Of a stretch of DNA of 35,044 nucleotides, positions 20,476 to 31,749 are shown piece after piece. The position numbers were made by a program, and so were the translations under genes. Within the stretch, counting starts at the first letter, position 1; each line of letters opens with the position of its first letter. The DNA comes from Candidatus Altimarinota bacterium (GTDB lineage: Bacteria > Patescibacteriota > Gracilibacteria > BD1-5 > UBA6164): NCBI GenBank assembly GCA_010119095.1, contig SAAG01000006.1, positions 1 to 35,044 on the forward strand. The letters run 5' to 3'. The notes under the pieces were generated by a model, which made no database searches, was not told the DNA's origin, and worked only from the letters and a program-made list of their open reading frames with translations.

Positions 20476-20647
20476 AAATCATTTTCTTTTTGAAAATGAT
20501 TAAATTTTTTAGTAATTTTTAAATACTGTTAAAATACCATTTTCAATAAATAGTTTTTTAACGGACAAGGTAATGCTAAAAATGTATTTTTCATAGATAA
20601 TTTAATTAGTATTGATTTTATTATATTTAAATTCTTTTTGTTTTCAA
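20476..20647 (-). promoter_or_regulatory. Possible Pro-type attenuator upstream of proB
   Basis: On the minus strand: TTGAAA (20647-20642), TATAAT (20625-20620) with a 16-base spacer, a leader frame from 20594 to 20529, and a perfect terminator stem (GAAAATGATT with its complement, 20477-20501) followed by T's, 120 bases before proB. The segment GAAAATGGT near the end of the leader can pair with CATTTTC in the terminator. The layout resembles the three branched-chain attenuators, but control codons are few. No other gene is seen in this 317-base interval, apart from a weak hairpin (20663-20697) at the lysS end. Confidence 0.45.
20529..20594 (-). CDS. Possible leader peptide of proB
   Basis: A 21-residue frame starting MKNTFLALPCPLKNYLLKMV and ending in F and a TAA. 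It contains Pro-Cys-Pro encoded CCT TGT CCG; CCG is rare in such an AT-rich genome. With only two prolines the case for proline-specific control is much weaker than for the branched-chain leaders. Confidence 0.4.
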   Translation of the reverse strand: MKNTFLALPCPLKNYLLKMVF

Positions 20648-20669
20648 ATTATTATTTTAAAGTTTTCCA

Positions 20670-22204
20670 TTAATTAATTTTTTTCATTAATGGAAAAGTC
20701 TGGCAATCTCTAATAGATTTTCATTCAAGGAATGAAAACAGTCTTTCTGAAATTCAAAATCAAACAGTTGGTGGCATTCCGTGTTTTAATGCTTCAACAA
20801 AATCTTTATCTTCCATTTGAGCTTCATTATCTCATGAATCTCTTAATTTTTGTTGTTCTTGAAATCTTTCTTCTTGATCAATAGGATCATTTAATTCGCT
20901 ATATCAATTCCCTACCTCGCTTCATGCAATTATCACATGAAATCTATGAGTAATTTCAGGATTATTTGTATCTGATTTAGCTAATGGACTCATGAATTTT
21001 GGTTCATTTATCAAAAATGCTGGTCATGGAATAGTTTTTCTTATTGATTTCCATAAATAGTCTATCATTCTTTGTCTATTGTAATCATCTACAGATATGT
21101 TGAGTTCTTTTAATTTATTTATAATTTCATCATCAGTTGCTTTGAAAATATCAATTCAAGTTTTTTCTTTGATTATTTGTGTATAATCAATCTCATACCA
21201 GTCCTTGTTAAAGTCAACATTATGTCATCTTATATCAAACTCTCTTTTTTTGTAAACAGTATCTATTATATAGAGATACATTTCTTTAACTAACTCCATC
21301 ATTGCTTTATAGTCTTCATATGCCCAATAAACTTCAACTTGATTATAATCTTGTGCATGTTCTTGAGATATTCACTCATTTCTAAATATTCTTCATAATT
21401 CAAATATCTTTTCAAATCATGCAACCATTAATCTTTTTTGCCATAATTCTCATGCTGATATCCTTAAAAATACATCCATATCAAGGGCATTATGATGTGT
21501 TACAAATGGTGCAGCATCAGCTCAACCTGTGGTGTTTTCTAAAACAGGTGTATCAACTTCCATAAATCATTTATTGTTTAGAAAGTCCCTAATTGCTCTA
21601 AAATACATACTTCTTCTCTCAACAGTTTCTTTTACATCTTTATTAATTAATATATCTAAATATCTTTTTCTAAATTTTTCTCAGCATCAGTAATTCAATG
21701 GAATTTTTCTGGAAGCGAATTAATAGTTTTTGTTAATAGAACAAAATTTTTTACAAGTAGTGTAAGTTCTCATTTTTGTGTATAAAACAAATCTCATTCA
21801 ACTCAAATAATATCTCATACATCAATATATTTTTCTATAAATTTATATATATCCAATTCTTCATCTCAAATAACAATATTATCTAAATTATTACTATCTC
21901 ATATATCTAAAAGTAAATTTGATTTAGAAAAAGCTAGTTGTATTTCTCATGAATAATCTTTTAATTCTGCAAAAGCTATTTTTCAGTGTCCCCTATAACT
22001 CATTAATCTTCATCATAATTTTATTTGACTTGTTGAATTTTTAGCATCAGACATTGTTGTATTTGAGTCAATACTTGGAAGCTCACTGATATTATGAGTT
22101 CTTTCATATTTTTCTGCAAAACAGTTAATTCATGCATTTTGTAAAGTTTTTAGCTTGTTAGTTCTAAAACAATCCTTTTCATTATATTTTTGTGAAGTAT
22201 TCAT
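20670..22204 (-). CDS. lysS: Lysyl-tRNA synthetase, class II, with a frameshift
   Basis: A class II LysRS of about 511 residues if the frame is restored. Motifs include the OB-fold GRLMSYRGHGKIAFAEL, motif 1 near FLNNKGFMEVDTPVLE, motif 2 FRNEGISQEHAQDYNQVE and motif 3 GFGISERLFSFLEGKS. It charges tRNA-Lys. The reading frame breaks near 21663-21672: upstream the protein reads GITDAEKNLE and would stop at TAG 21656-21658, while the conserved continuation KRYLDILINKDVKETVERR is one base out. One A is missing from a run of five (GAAAAAG). The gene is expected to be essential, so an assembly indel, transcriptional slippage or a -1 shift are all possible. The coordinates span both parts. Confidence 0.9.
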
Positions 22205-22214
22205 AAATCTTTAA

Positions 22215-22892
22215 TTAATATCTAAAAAGGTATAATGGATTAGGTGTATACTCTTCAATATGAATTAATTGTTCTTTTGTACAATATCATTTTGAAAAAA
22301 ATCAAAATTCTTTTCATTTTTCACTTATTATTTGAAAATGTAAGTGATGAAAATATCATCAATTTTCATTATAATCTCAGATTAATCACATAATAGTTCA
22401 TGATTTTATAGTAGTTCATTTTTTAACAGAAATATTTTTGTATGATAGATGTCAGTAAAGAGAATAAAAAATTACTCAGTTAATTGTATGTTTTAATATA
22501 ATATATCATCCATAATTTCAATCTCATTCTTCATATCAAAAATCATAAATTTCTCAATTTAAAGGACAATATATAGGAGTTCATTTTTCCACAGATAAAT
22601 CTATACCTAAATGATAATATCTTTCTTCTCTTACCATTTGAGTATGTCATAAAACTCATATAAACCTCAATCTTTTTTCTAAATATCATGAATATATAAT
22701 TGTATTATCATTTTCTGTTGTTATAGAAAAAATTTTTTCATTTAATTTTTTCTGATTTTTAATTTCGTCTTGTTTTAAGTTTTTTATAAATTCAGAATCA
22801 TCACTCATAAATGCATACGAAATCTTATTATATTTATTTCAAAATAATGGATATATTTCTATTTTTTTGTTTAATAATATATATGGATACAT
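22215..22892 (-). CDS. M23-family (LytM-type) peptidase
   Basis: A 225-residue protein with a LytM domain: YHLGIDLSVEKGTPIYCPLN (the H-x3-D zinc motif), GEIYDFGYEEGDGNYGGYI, then YGHLSYKNI and the second zinc motif HHLHFQI. Such domains cut peptide cross-links of peptidoglycan. No clear N-terminal signal peptide is visible (it starts MYPYILLNKKIEIYPLF), so export is uncertain. It sits between the 320-residue gene (5 bases) and lysS (10 bases), making one operon. Zinc-domain glycines are UGA. Confidence 0.85.
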
Positions 22893-22897
22893 AAAAA

Positions 22898-23860
22898 TTA
22901 GTTAGTATTAAATTGTAGATAGGAATCAATGATTTTTCTTGTGTATAGTTTATTATCTAATACTCACTCAGCAAAACTTTGATACTCATTATCAATAGTA
23001 ACATGGTTTGTAAGCATAAACTGCAAATTATCAGGGGTTATAAATCGCATTCAAGTTTTAACTGATGGAGAAATTGATCTATTATATCTTGCTTGTACAT
23101 AAATTTTACATTTATCACTTCATTCAATATCTATAATATTTGAGTTAGAAAAAATAAGTAAAGGTTCAATTAATCATTGTCTTTGAAATTCTTTTTTTGT
23201 AGCCCATTCAGTACTTTCTCAGTCAGTAATCAATACTAATGCTATAAGCTCTCATTTAGTATTTCTTAATCAATATAAATTGTCTATATTTGAAGATAAT
23301 AAATTTTGTATTTCTGTTTTATTCCATCAAAAACCACTATTCCATAAATTATATACTTCATCTATTGTAAAATTATTTTTTTCAAAAGTATATCAAAGAT
23401 TTTTAATATAATTTAGTTGCTTTAATGCATAATTTTCAAATCAGTCTTGCTTTTTTAATAAATCTAGATTAATTTGAATTTTTCATTTAACAAATTCTTG
23501 TAATTGTTTTATATCTTTTTGTAATACTTCTCTTTCTTTTCAGTTTTTTCATATAATTAGTTGAGCTATATCTCATCAATTAAATTTTTTAATGCTTGTG
23601 TCTATATTTCAAAATAATCAAGTTAAATTTTCTAGCTGTTTTAAATTATTAGGTGTATCATATATGTTTACTCGTATATCAATTCTACTACTATTATTAT
23701 TAAGTGATGTTTGTTGTTTAATTCATTCGTTTACTAATTCAACTATTTGTTGATATGAATAAATTAAATTGTTATCAAAATATTGAATTCTGTCATATGT
23801 TCAATTTAAATTCCATCACTCTTTAAGTTTTCAAGAATAAGAAGTATTTATTTCTTCCAT
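22898..23860 (-). CDS. Unknown protein with weak acetyltransferase-like C-terminus
   Basis: A 320-residue soluble protein. The N-terminal half is helical and charged (EFVKGKIQINLDLLKKQ). The C-terminal 170 residues contain NLYGLRNTKGELIALVLIT, then ESTEWATKKEFQRQG and the terminal IYVQARYNRSISPSVKTGMRF. That order faintly recalls GNAT-like acetyltransferases, but I cannot place it. It is first in the operon with the M23 peptidase and lysS, whose ATG is 5 bases past its stop. The ATG at 23860 is the only good start. Confidence 0.7.
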
Positions 23861-23925
23861 AAAATTAATTTATAGTATAAAATATATATTCTTTCTTATA
23901 TATACTTTATAGAAGAAATAAACTG

Positions 23926-23954
23926 AAAAAAAGAAGAAATTTTCTTCTTTTTTT
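23926..23954 (-). terminator. Intrinsic terminator after the GHMP-kinase-like gene
   Basis: A near-perfect palindrome, AAAAAAAGAAGAAA with its complement, ends in seven T's and overlaps the stop codon region of the gene ending at 23953. It separates that gene from the 320-residue gene on the same strand. Confidence 0.75.
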
Positions 23955-25650
23955 ACATCTTTTTAATTATTCATATCTTTGTATTTACATTTCATAGTTT
24001 AATATAAAAATCATTTAAACTTCACTTACAAATTAACGGAATTTTTTCTTTTGTTTTTTCTTCCATAAATTTAATTAATGGAAGAATTACTTTTCAAAGC
24101 ATCTCATTTTTATTTTTAGAATAGCTAGATAAAGTTAATTCTTTGTTAGAAATATCTTTATCAATATTGTTAAGTAATATAATTAAAATTTCAATTGTAG
24201 CATTTTGAGTTGGTATATCCTTTGATGTAAGTTTTTCTCAGTTATAATAAATTTTATTTCAAATTGTATCTAGCACAAGCCCTTCATTTTCAATTTTTAG
24301 TATTTCATTATATTCTCATAGATATTGTTTTTCTTTGTTATCCTTGTATTGTACTTTATTTTTGTCTAAATAATTTGAATAATTTGAATTTGATAAAAAT
24401 TGTTCAACCATTGTTCATGATCAAGACTGTCAGTCAATATGTGAACTATATTCAATTTCTATTCACGGATATAATGCTTTTAAATCAGATATAGTTTTTT
24501 CAATAGTATCTCTAGATAATCAATGTTTTGTTACAACAATATATCATCATCCTAATTTTCAAGTGTAATTTGGACATATTCAGACTATTTCATTGGGTTT
24601 TGATTTATTTTTACGAAAATAGAATCTAAAATCTTCAGCAAAACTACTCTGTTTTTCATATATTCAAATCATATATCTATACTTGTTGATTTGTTGTATA
24701 AAACTATCAACTAAGTTTTCATCTGATGGTTTCTTGTTTAAATTTACTAGGTGTTCGAAGATCTTTATTTTTTCTATATTGATTATATCAAATTTTCAAT
24801 CTTTATCGTATTTATAATTTTTGTTTAAAAAGTTTTTAATAAATTTTGCAATATTATTGTCATGAAATTCTATTTTTTTATAATATTCAACTTGTTTTGT
24901 ATCTGTAGGAATTCATGAAAAAACTAGATAATAATCAAATGGAAAAGTTAAATCATTTGAATTTATAATTTCTCACATTTTATAATTAATTTTTTTGATA
25001 TTATCAAGTGATTTATAGCTAATGTAATCCTTGAATAAAAAATATGAGATTCATTTTACTCAATTAAGTGTAAAAAAAATATTGTGAAGATTTGAATTTC
25101 AGTATCTTGATATGTAATCTAATTTTCAAGCTAAAGAAATGATTTTATTATAATTATTTTTCTTAAATTCTTCTTCGGATTCTTTAACTTTATTATTACA
25201 ATAGTCACCCAATTTATGAAGTCAATATGATATTAAGCAAGAGGATGTTCATGAAAATCAAAAAGAGTGTCAGCTTGAGGTCTCTGTTAAAATATTGATT
25301 TCTAATCATTTTTTTATTCACAATTTCTTTACTTCTCACTTTAATAGATCAATAATTTTGTTTTCTTCTTTGTTTAAATCATTATATTCATGTTTTTCAA
25401 AACATTTTGTTACTATATTATATATAGTTATGTCATTAAATATAATATTATTAGTATCAATGAATTTTAGTCATATATAACATTTCAAAGGTAAAACAGA
25501 TTTAATTTTTAAATTTATATATGATAGATTGTTTGATATTCATTCGTATCACCATGGAAAGTTGAAATTTCAGCTGACAACTAAATCGTTGTTAGAGAAA
25601 AAAGTTTTATATATTTCTATATGATTTTTTTGGAGTAGTTTTGAGTTCAT
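23953..25650 (-). CDS. GHMP-kinase-like protein with a C-terminal extra domain
   Basis: A 565-residue protein. Near the N-terminus LVVSGNFNFPGGYEGISNN matches the first GHMP motif, and SSGHSFGFSGTSSCLISYG (about residues 122-140) matches the glycine/serine-rich ATP loop. KLGGGYIVVTKHGLS near residue 415 fits the third motif. Family members phosphorylate small molecules such as galactose, homoserine or mevalonate; the substrate here is unknown. The last 115 residues (VLDTIGNKIYYNGEKLTSKD onward) look like an added, possibly winged-helix, domain. It is a single-gene unit ending in a strong terminator. Fragments of the ATP loop depend on UGA as glycine. Confidence 0.72.
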
Positions 25651-25780
25651 TTATTTAACTTAGTAAATAAAAGTTTCTTAATAATAAGAATAATTTTTAT
25701 AAAGTAAAGATTTTCTTAAATTTTTCTATTTTTTTCTTTTTTATTGAATATATACTAGTTTATTATTAATAATCATATAT

Positions 25781-26077
25781 ATGGAAACAATATATAATAA
25801 AGAAACAATCTATGATTTACTGAAAAATAATTTTGAACAAGAAGCAGTTTTATTAATAAAACAAATTTCTTATTATTATATTAATTATAAGAAAGATACT
25901 CAATGATTGTATAATTTTTTTAATTCATTATATGATGATTTGTTTTATGATATCACTTTTAATAAAATAATAATTTCTAAAAAAACAATTATTATTCTTG
26001 AAGAATTAGCTACTCCAATATCTAGTGTTAGATTAAAATCTAAAGAAGAATATATAAAGAAATTATTATGAATTTAA
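25781..26077 (+). CDS. Small protein of unknown function
   Basis: A 98-residue protein, METIYNKETIYDLLKNNFEQ onward, acidic and aromatic-rich, with no signal or membrane segment. A UGA glycine in DTQGLYNFF and another before the final Ile are in frame. It is the only plus-strand gene in a long minus-strand region, diverges from the GHMP-like gene and its stop overlaps that of the transglutaminase-like gene by 3 bases. I do not recognise it. The length, codon use and good start support a real gene. Confidence 0.6.
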
Positions 26078-27843
26078 TATACTTCTAATTCATATGCTAA
26101 TCTGTATTCATAGGTTCAATCTCAAAAGTCCCATTTTATGATATATTTATCAGTGTAATTATAATTAAGTGTTCTTAGTATTTCTTCTGTATTTGCATCA
26201 TCTATTTTGTAATACTTAAGCTTTTTTATATATGTTTTTTTTCAATCTAATGTGAAACTCATATCAAGTCAATTTACATCATATTTTACAATTATATTTT
26301 CAAGTAATTTTATAGAAATTTTATCACTATAATTTAATCAATTATCGTATAAAAATAAAGAGTATTTTAAAATATTATATCAATTATTTTTATACTTACT
26401 AACTAGATTATATAGGTTTTTGTTAACAATTTCTGCTAGTTCATTTTTTGATTTTGATTTTAGTTCTTCTGGTAAATTTATTAAGTCATATCTATTTGTA
26501 TAAAATAGGTCTCAAGGAAGTTTGTAATACACATATTCATTATATTGTTTTGTTTGAGTATTTCATATAGGATCATCAAAGGTTGGATCATAGTAATAGC
26601 TTCAAATCTTTAGCCATGCATGTCATACTTTTGGAAAGTCAGGTGCATTTATTACAAATCATCTTATAACTTCTATATCATCTACCCCAGAAAACATTAG
26701 CATATAAGCCATAAGTTTTACATATCATTCACATACTCCATCTCTATTTTTATAAGTATGAATTCAAGAAAAAATTTCTTTTTTTGATAAATCAATAGGA
26801 TTTGTATAATTTATATTTTCAAGAACATAATTATATATAACTTTTATTTTATCTTCTTTACTTAGTCATTGAGTCAGATCTTCTGATATCTTTTTTAATT
26901 CTGTGAAATATTTATTTGTATCATAGGAAAGATTTTTTTTGTCATCATATACATAACTTAAAAATTTACTTTTATCATTTATATATTTTATTATTTCGTA
27001 ATTAATAAGCTTTTCTTCAGTATAATTTTTTATAAATGAATAACTTTCTCAATTTTTATACAATATTAAATCTTTTGGGTCTAGTCATAAAGATAAAAGA
27101 CTTTTTTTATAAAATCAATATTTTTCATTTATGAATATAAATTTATCAAATTTATAATAATAATATATTCAATTTTTTAAATAATAATTAGAATTATCAA
27201 TTGTTCATTTAAAATGTTTATAGCTTTTTGAGTATGGTATTTTTTCTTCTATCTCATAACTATCGACAAATATATAATTTCAGTTATAAAAAAAGACATA
27301 TCATTTTTTATTTTTTAATTGATTAGAATTATTATGATTAATTTTGTAATAACTATTAAAAATAAGTCTATATATTTTTCAATTATATAGGTACTCAAAA
27401 TTTGTATTTTTCTCATCATATATGATATTTAAATATACCCTATTATTTGAATCAATAATTTCTAAAACATAGTCTGGAATTGATGGAATTTTGTATTCTT
27501 TAAATTTTTCAACTTCTTTTCTTTCTAAATCTTTCTGATAATTATCCTCAGTATTGGTAATATTTATTTGATTTTTTATATCAGCAATCTTTCTATTGTT
27601 TATATTATTTAATTCTTTAATTAAAATAATAGATTTTGTGGATATATTTTTTGACTTTAAGATATTATCGATTTTTACCTTTATTTTTTCTAATACAATT
27701 AGTTGATCTTCTAATCTATATTTTGATTCAAGCTTAATTATAAAATTGTTATATGATTTAATAATACTAGTATCATTTGCATATGAATATAGTGTATTAA
27801 AACTAAATACAATTAAAAGTATTATTATACATTTTTTCAACAT
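26074..27843 (-). CDS. Secreted transglutaminase-like protein
   Basis: A 589-residue protein with an N-terminal signal peptide (KKCIIILLIVFSFNTLYSYA). The C-terminal half holds a transglutaminase-like core: YVLENINYTNPIDLS, the catalytic C371 in NRDGVCEGYVKLMAYML, His in KVGHAGLKI and Asp in YYYDPTFDDP. Bacterial members act as peptidases or cross-linking enzymes outside the cell. The middle (residues about 130-320) is tyrosine-rich and repetitive in feel (WKxYY-like strands). It starts 10 bases after the S41 protease gene and is probably cotranscribed with it. Confidence 0.82.
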
Positions 27844-27853
27844 AATAATTAAA

Positions 27854-29428
27854 TTATTTAGATAATTCTATAGCTTTCTGTAATTGATTATCATATCATT
27901 CTTTATATTTTTCTTCATCAAGTATAAGTTCTATATCTGGAATTATTCATATTTGGTCTATTCATGTTTCAGTTTTTCAAGTAAACCATTTTGCAATAGT
28001 ATATTTTAATGCTGATCAATCATTGTAAGGTTTAATAGTTTGTACAGACCCTTTTCAGTATGATTTTTCTCAAATTATTTTTGCTTCTGGGTAATAATCT
28101 TTTATAGTTCAAATCATTATTTCTGATGCTGATGCTGTTCAGCTATTTTGTAATAAAATAATTTTGTATTTTGAAAAATCAATTAAATCATATCATTTTG
28201 ATTTTGCTGTAGTTTTATAATCCTTATATTTTATAACAGCTGTTGCTTCTCATTCTTCTACAAAAAATCAAAGCATCTCTGTAACTTGATCTAAGTAACC
28301 TCATGGGTTATTTCTTAAATCAATTATAACAGTATTAGTATTGGTATTATTTTTTAATTCATTTAGAGCTATTTCAAATTCTTGTTTTACTGTATTTCAA
28401 AAAGTTTTTATTTGTATGTAAAATACCTTGTTATTTATGCTTTTATATTCAACTTCTTTAATTATTATTTTAGCTCTTTTAATTTCTACATCAAATATTT
28501 CTTCTCATCTTTTTACATTTAGTTTTACCTTTGTTCAAGCTGGTCACTTAATCCATGATACAACTTCATTTAAGGAGTTTTCTTTTGTTATTTCTTTTCA
28601 ATTAACTTTTAATACTCTATCTCATCATTTTAATCAAGCTTTTTCGGCAGGAGTTCATGATATAGCAGAAATTATTTTAAATTCTCAAGGAGTTTCCATA
28701 TCTACATAAGCTCAGATTCATTCATATTTTCAGTTAAGATCTTCTTCAAAATCTTTATTTTCAGAAGGTGGAAAATATGTGGTATATTTATCCTCAGTTC
28801 ATTTTGTTAGTCATTCAATAGCTGAATTAATAAGATTTTCTTCAGTAAGTTTATCTTTATCATAATGTGATTCAAGAAGAGTATCATAAACATTTGTAAA
28901 TATTTTTTTCTTATTTGAGATTTCATTTTTTTCTAATTCTTCATCCTCTATATTTTCATTCTGTTGTTTAATAATCTTTGAAACATTGTTTATATCATAG
29001 ATTTTAGTGTTTCTTTTTCTTAAATCATTTTCTGTTTCATTGTCAGGAATAGCATATAAATCAAGTTCTTTATCAAGAAAATTATAAAAAGTATATGCAT
29101 TTAATTGTTTTCAAGGGAATAGCTTAATCTCTTTATTCTCAATAATATCAAGATATACAAGAATTTGAATATATTCTTTTAGCTTTTCATCATTTCAAAT
29201 ATCTTTAAATTTTAAGTTTATATACTTATAAGTTTTTGGTAAATCAGACTTAAAATTATCTGATAGAAATTTAAAAAAATCTTTTCTTGTTATCTCTGTC
29301 TCATTTTTCGATTCTATAATAACATTATTTGCTGGCAGTATTTTGATTTCAATTGCATTAGTTTGATTTAAACTTAAAATTAATCAAATAATTAATACTC
29401 AGTAGGCTCATATATTTCTAATTTTCAT
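27854..29428 (-). CDS. ctpA: C-terminal processing peptidase, S41 family (CtpA-like)
   Basis: A 524-residue exported protease. After a signal or anchor segment (NIGAYGVLIIGLILSLNQTN) there is an unusual 170-residue N-terminal region, then a PDZ domain (KYEGIGAYVDMETPGELKI to KEITKENSLNEVVSGIKGP) and the S41 core. The catalytic serine is S433 in SGTASASEIMIG and the lysine lies in GEKSYGKGSVQ. Such enzymes cut unstructured C-termini in the periplasm or outside the membrane. It is upstream of the transglutaminase-like gene with a 10-base gap. The glycines flanking the active site are UGA codons. Confidence 0.92.
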
Positions 29429-29479
29429 ATTTTATTTATAATGAATAATACTAAAAAAGTTTATGCAAAAATAAATAAA

Positions 29480-29507
29480 AAACCAATTTTTTTATAAAAA
29501 TTGGTTT
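29480..29507 (-). terminator. Intrinsic terminator after htpG
   Basis: A perfect 12-bp stem, AAACCAATTTTT with its complement and a 4-base loop. On the minus strand it is followed by a T-run. It lies 31 bases after the htpG stop and before ctpA. Confidence 0.85.
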
Positions 29508-29537
29508 ACTAAAAGCTTAAATAATGTGAAAGATATT

Positions 29538-31439
29538 TTAATTTTCAATAAATTTATTAACTCTGTTTATAAATCATTTATAATCTTCTAGTTCTCATCA
29601 CTCTAATATAATTGCTTGTTCATATGTATATAGAATCAAATCTTTTAGTTTTTCTGATTTTAAATCGTTATTAAATTCTTCTTGCATTAATTTTACAATC
29701 TTGTGTTCTGGATTTAGATCAAGGATTTTTTTGTTATCTGGTATATGTTGTCACATAGCTTTCATCATTTTTTCCATTTGTGGAGTTAGTCATCATTCTT
29801 TTACTTTTAATGCTCACAGGTTATCTCATAACTTTGTTGATATGTTAACACTTTCTATTTTGTTGGCTCAAATAGTATTTTTAATAAGTTCTAGTAAATC
29901 TTTGAATTCTTTCTTTTTTTCTTCAATTTTTTCCTTTGTTTCATTATCTTCTTCTATTTCGAAGTCTGATTTTGTTATAGAAACTAATTTATTTCATTTG
30001 TACTCAGTTAATACTTGTATTATCCATTCATCAATTGGGTCAGTTAATAGTAAGACATCTATTTCTTTTTTCTTGAAGTTATCAATGTATGGATTTGCTC
30101 TTGCTTCATTTTCTGTTTTTGCAGTTACATAATATATATTTTTAGTTTCTTTTTCATCTTTAGTAGTTGATTTTGCTGATTCTAGATATTGATCAAGTGT
30201 GATATCTGTATTTTTCAATAGAGATTTAAACTTTATAACTTCAGTTATTTTTTCTCTTAATTCCCCATCGTAATAAACTCATTCTTTTAAAAATCTTGAA
30301 TAATTAGTTAAAAATTCATCGTATTCTTTGTTTTCTTTCATTTCATAAGCTAATTTTTCTATAATTTTCTTTGTTAGAGATTTCTTAATCTTATCTAGAG
30401 TAAGGTTTGATTGTAACATCTCTCTTGATATATTTAGTGGCAAATCGTTTGTTGAGATTACTCATGAGATAAACCTAAGCCATACTGGTAATAAGTCTTT
30501 TGCTTGTTCTAGTATAAGTACATTTTGAACAAAAAGTTTTGGTCAGTAATCTTTTGTTGCATCATCGTTATTATTAAACATATTCTTTTTTGTTGGTATA
30601 AAAAGAATTGATTTATAACTTATCGCTCATTCTGTATTTAAGTGAATATGAGTTAGTGGTTTTGTAAAATCATAACTTATACTTGAATAAAACTCATTAT
30701 ATTCCTCTTCTTTTATATCTGACTTTTGTTTATCCCAAATTGGCTTTGTTTGGTTTATTTGTTCATAAACCCTTTTATTTGTTTTAGATTCCGGATCGGA
30801 GTCCGGAATGACAGAAGAAAGCATCATTACAGGGATGCTTATATAGTTTGAATATTTTTTAATTAATTCTCTAATTTTCCATTCTTCTAAAAATTCTTTT
30901 TCTTCATCTTTCACATATATTTTAATAATAGTTCATCTAGTTTCTTTTTTTCCGTCATTTAATTCAAAGCTTCATTTCCCTTCTGAAGTCCAGATAATAG
31001 ATTTTTCTGAGTCATTTGATTTTGTTTCTAGTTCTACTTTTGATGCAATCATAAAAACAGAATAAAATCAAACTCAGAATTGTCCTATTAAATTATTTTG
31101 TTCTTTTGATTCTTTAAGTTTTTCTATAAAATCTTTTGTTCCAGATTTTGCAATAGTTCAGATATTTTGTATTACTTCTTCTTTTGTCATTCAGATACCA
31201 TTATCTTCAATTGTAATAACATTATTTTCTTTATCTATATCTATTTTTATCTCAAATTTATTATTTTCTCATAAATAACTCACATCTGTTATAGATTTTA
31301 TTCTAGCCTTATCAATAGCATCAGAAGAATTTGATACTAATTCTCTCAAAAATATCTCTTTATTTGAGTATATGCTATGAGTTAATAACTCAAGTAATCT
31401 CTCTGTTTCTGCTTCAAAATTGTAAGTTTTCTTTGTCAT
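29538..31439 (-). CDS. htpG: Chaperone protein HtpG (Hsp90)
   Basis: A 633-residue Hsp90. The ATPase domain shows [60 protein letters not shown] and [14 protein letters not shown]. The middle domain has [18 protein letters not shown]. It is an ATP-dependent chaperone dimer. The ATG at 31439 gives the normal start [18 protein letters not shown]; an earlier in-frame ATG at 31469 adds ten hydrophobic residues and overlaps the terminator region, so it is not used. Residues about 207-224 ([16 protein letters not shown]) come from an inserted GC-rich palindrome in a variable loop after the conserved IPV. Confidence 0.95.
30788..30809. repeat. GC-rich palindromic element inserted in htpG
   Basis: ATTCCGGA and TCCGGAAT form a perfect 8-bp stem around TCGGAG, flanked by AG on one side and GACAG on the other. 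It is far richer in GC than anything around it. On the coding strand it reads GTCATTCCGGACTCCGATCC, very like the REP/RPE-type dispersed palindromes known from Rickettsia and other bacteria, which can sit in frame within genes. A second weaker hairpin (AAGCATC and GATGCTT) lies just after it at about 30819-30840. Only one copy occurs in the window. Confidence 0.7.
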
Positions 31440-31463
31440 AATTAATAAATTAATAATAAAAAT

Positions 31464-31489
31464 TAGCACTTATGTTTTATAAGTGCTAT
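31464..31489 (-). terminator. Intrinsic terminator upstream of htpG
   Basis: A perfect 10-bp stem, TAGCACTTAT with its complement around a 6-base loop. On the minus strand it is followed by ATTTTTATT. It ends the three-gene unit at 31523-32473 and lies just before htpG. Confidence 0.75.
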
Positions 31490-31522
31490 ATTATTTAGAT
31501 TTTTTTAAAAGTCAAAAAATTA

Positions 31523-31744
31523 TTATCTAAGTAGTTCTAGTCATCAAAATGGGTAAATTGCTCCTAAGAAAATTAAAAATAATCAGAACAGGATTAGGAC
31601 TAAATATGTTCATCCACTTCAAAGATATTTTTCAGCCCAGTACCAATGCCCAGTCCGGTCATGAACATTTTTTCTGAATTTAATTAAAGCTCATCATAGA
31701 GCTAAAAATAGAATAGAATAAAATATCTTGATAATAAATACCAT
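31523..31744 (-). CDS. Small two-span membrane protein
   Basis: A 73-residue protein with two membrane segments, FIIKIFYSILFLALGGALIKF and TYLVLILFGLFLIFLGAIYPF, joined by a loop KNVHDRTGHWYWAEKYLGSGG. The loop is rich in aromatic and charged residues. I do not recognise the family. It is the last of three closely packed genes (5- and 10-base gaps) and precedes a terminator. Glycines are largely UGA. Confidence 0.7.
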
Positions 31745-31749
31745 AATAA

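Noticed and set aside
20663-20697. Hairpin at the lysS end as a strong terminator
   Set aside because: The stem is good (TTTTCCATTAA and complement) but on the minus strand it lacks a proper T-run, so termination there is doubtful.
28428-30132. Plus-strand open frames of 93 and 143 residues
   Set aside because: Both lie antisense to the S41 protease and htpG, and result from the biased codon use of those genes.
31440-31469. Earlier htpG start at 31469
   Set aside because: It would add ten hydrophobic residues absent from the family and overlap the upstream terminator; the start at 31439 fits HtpG.
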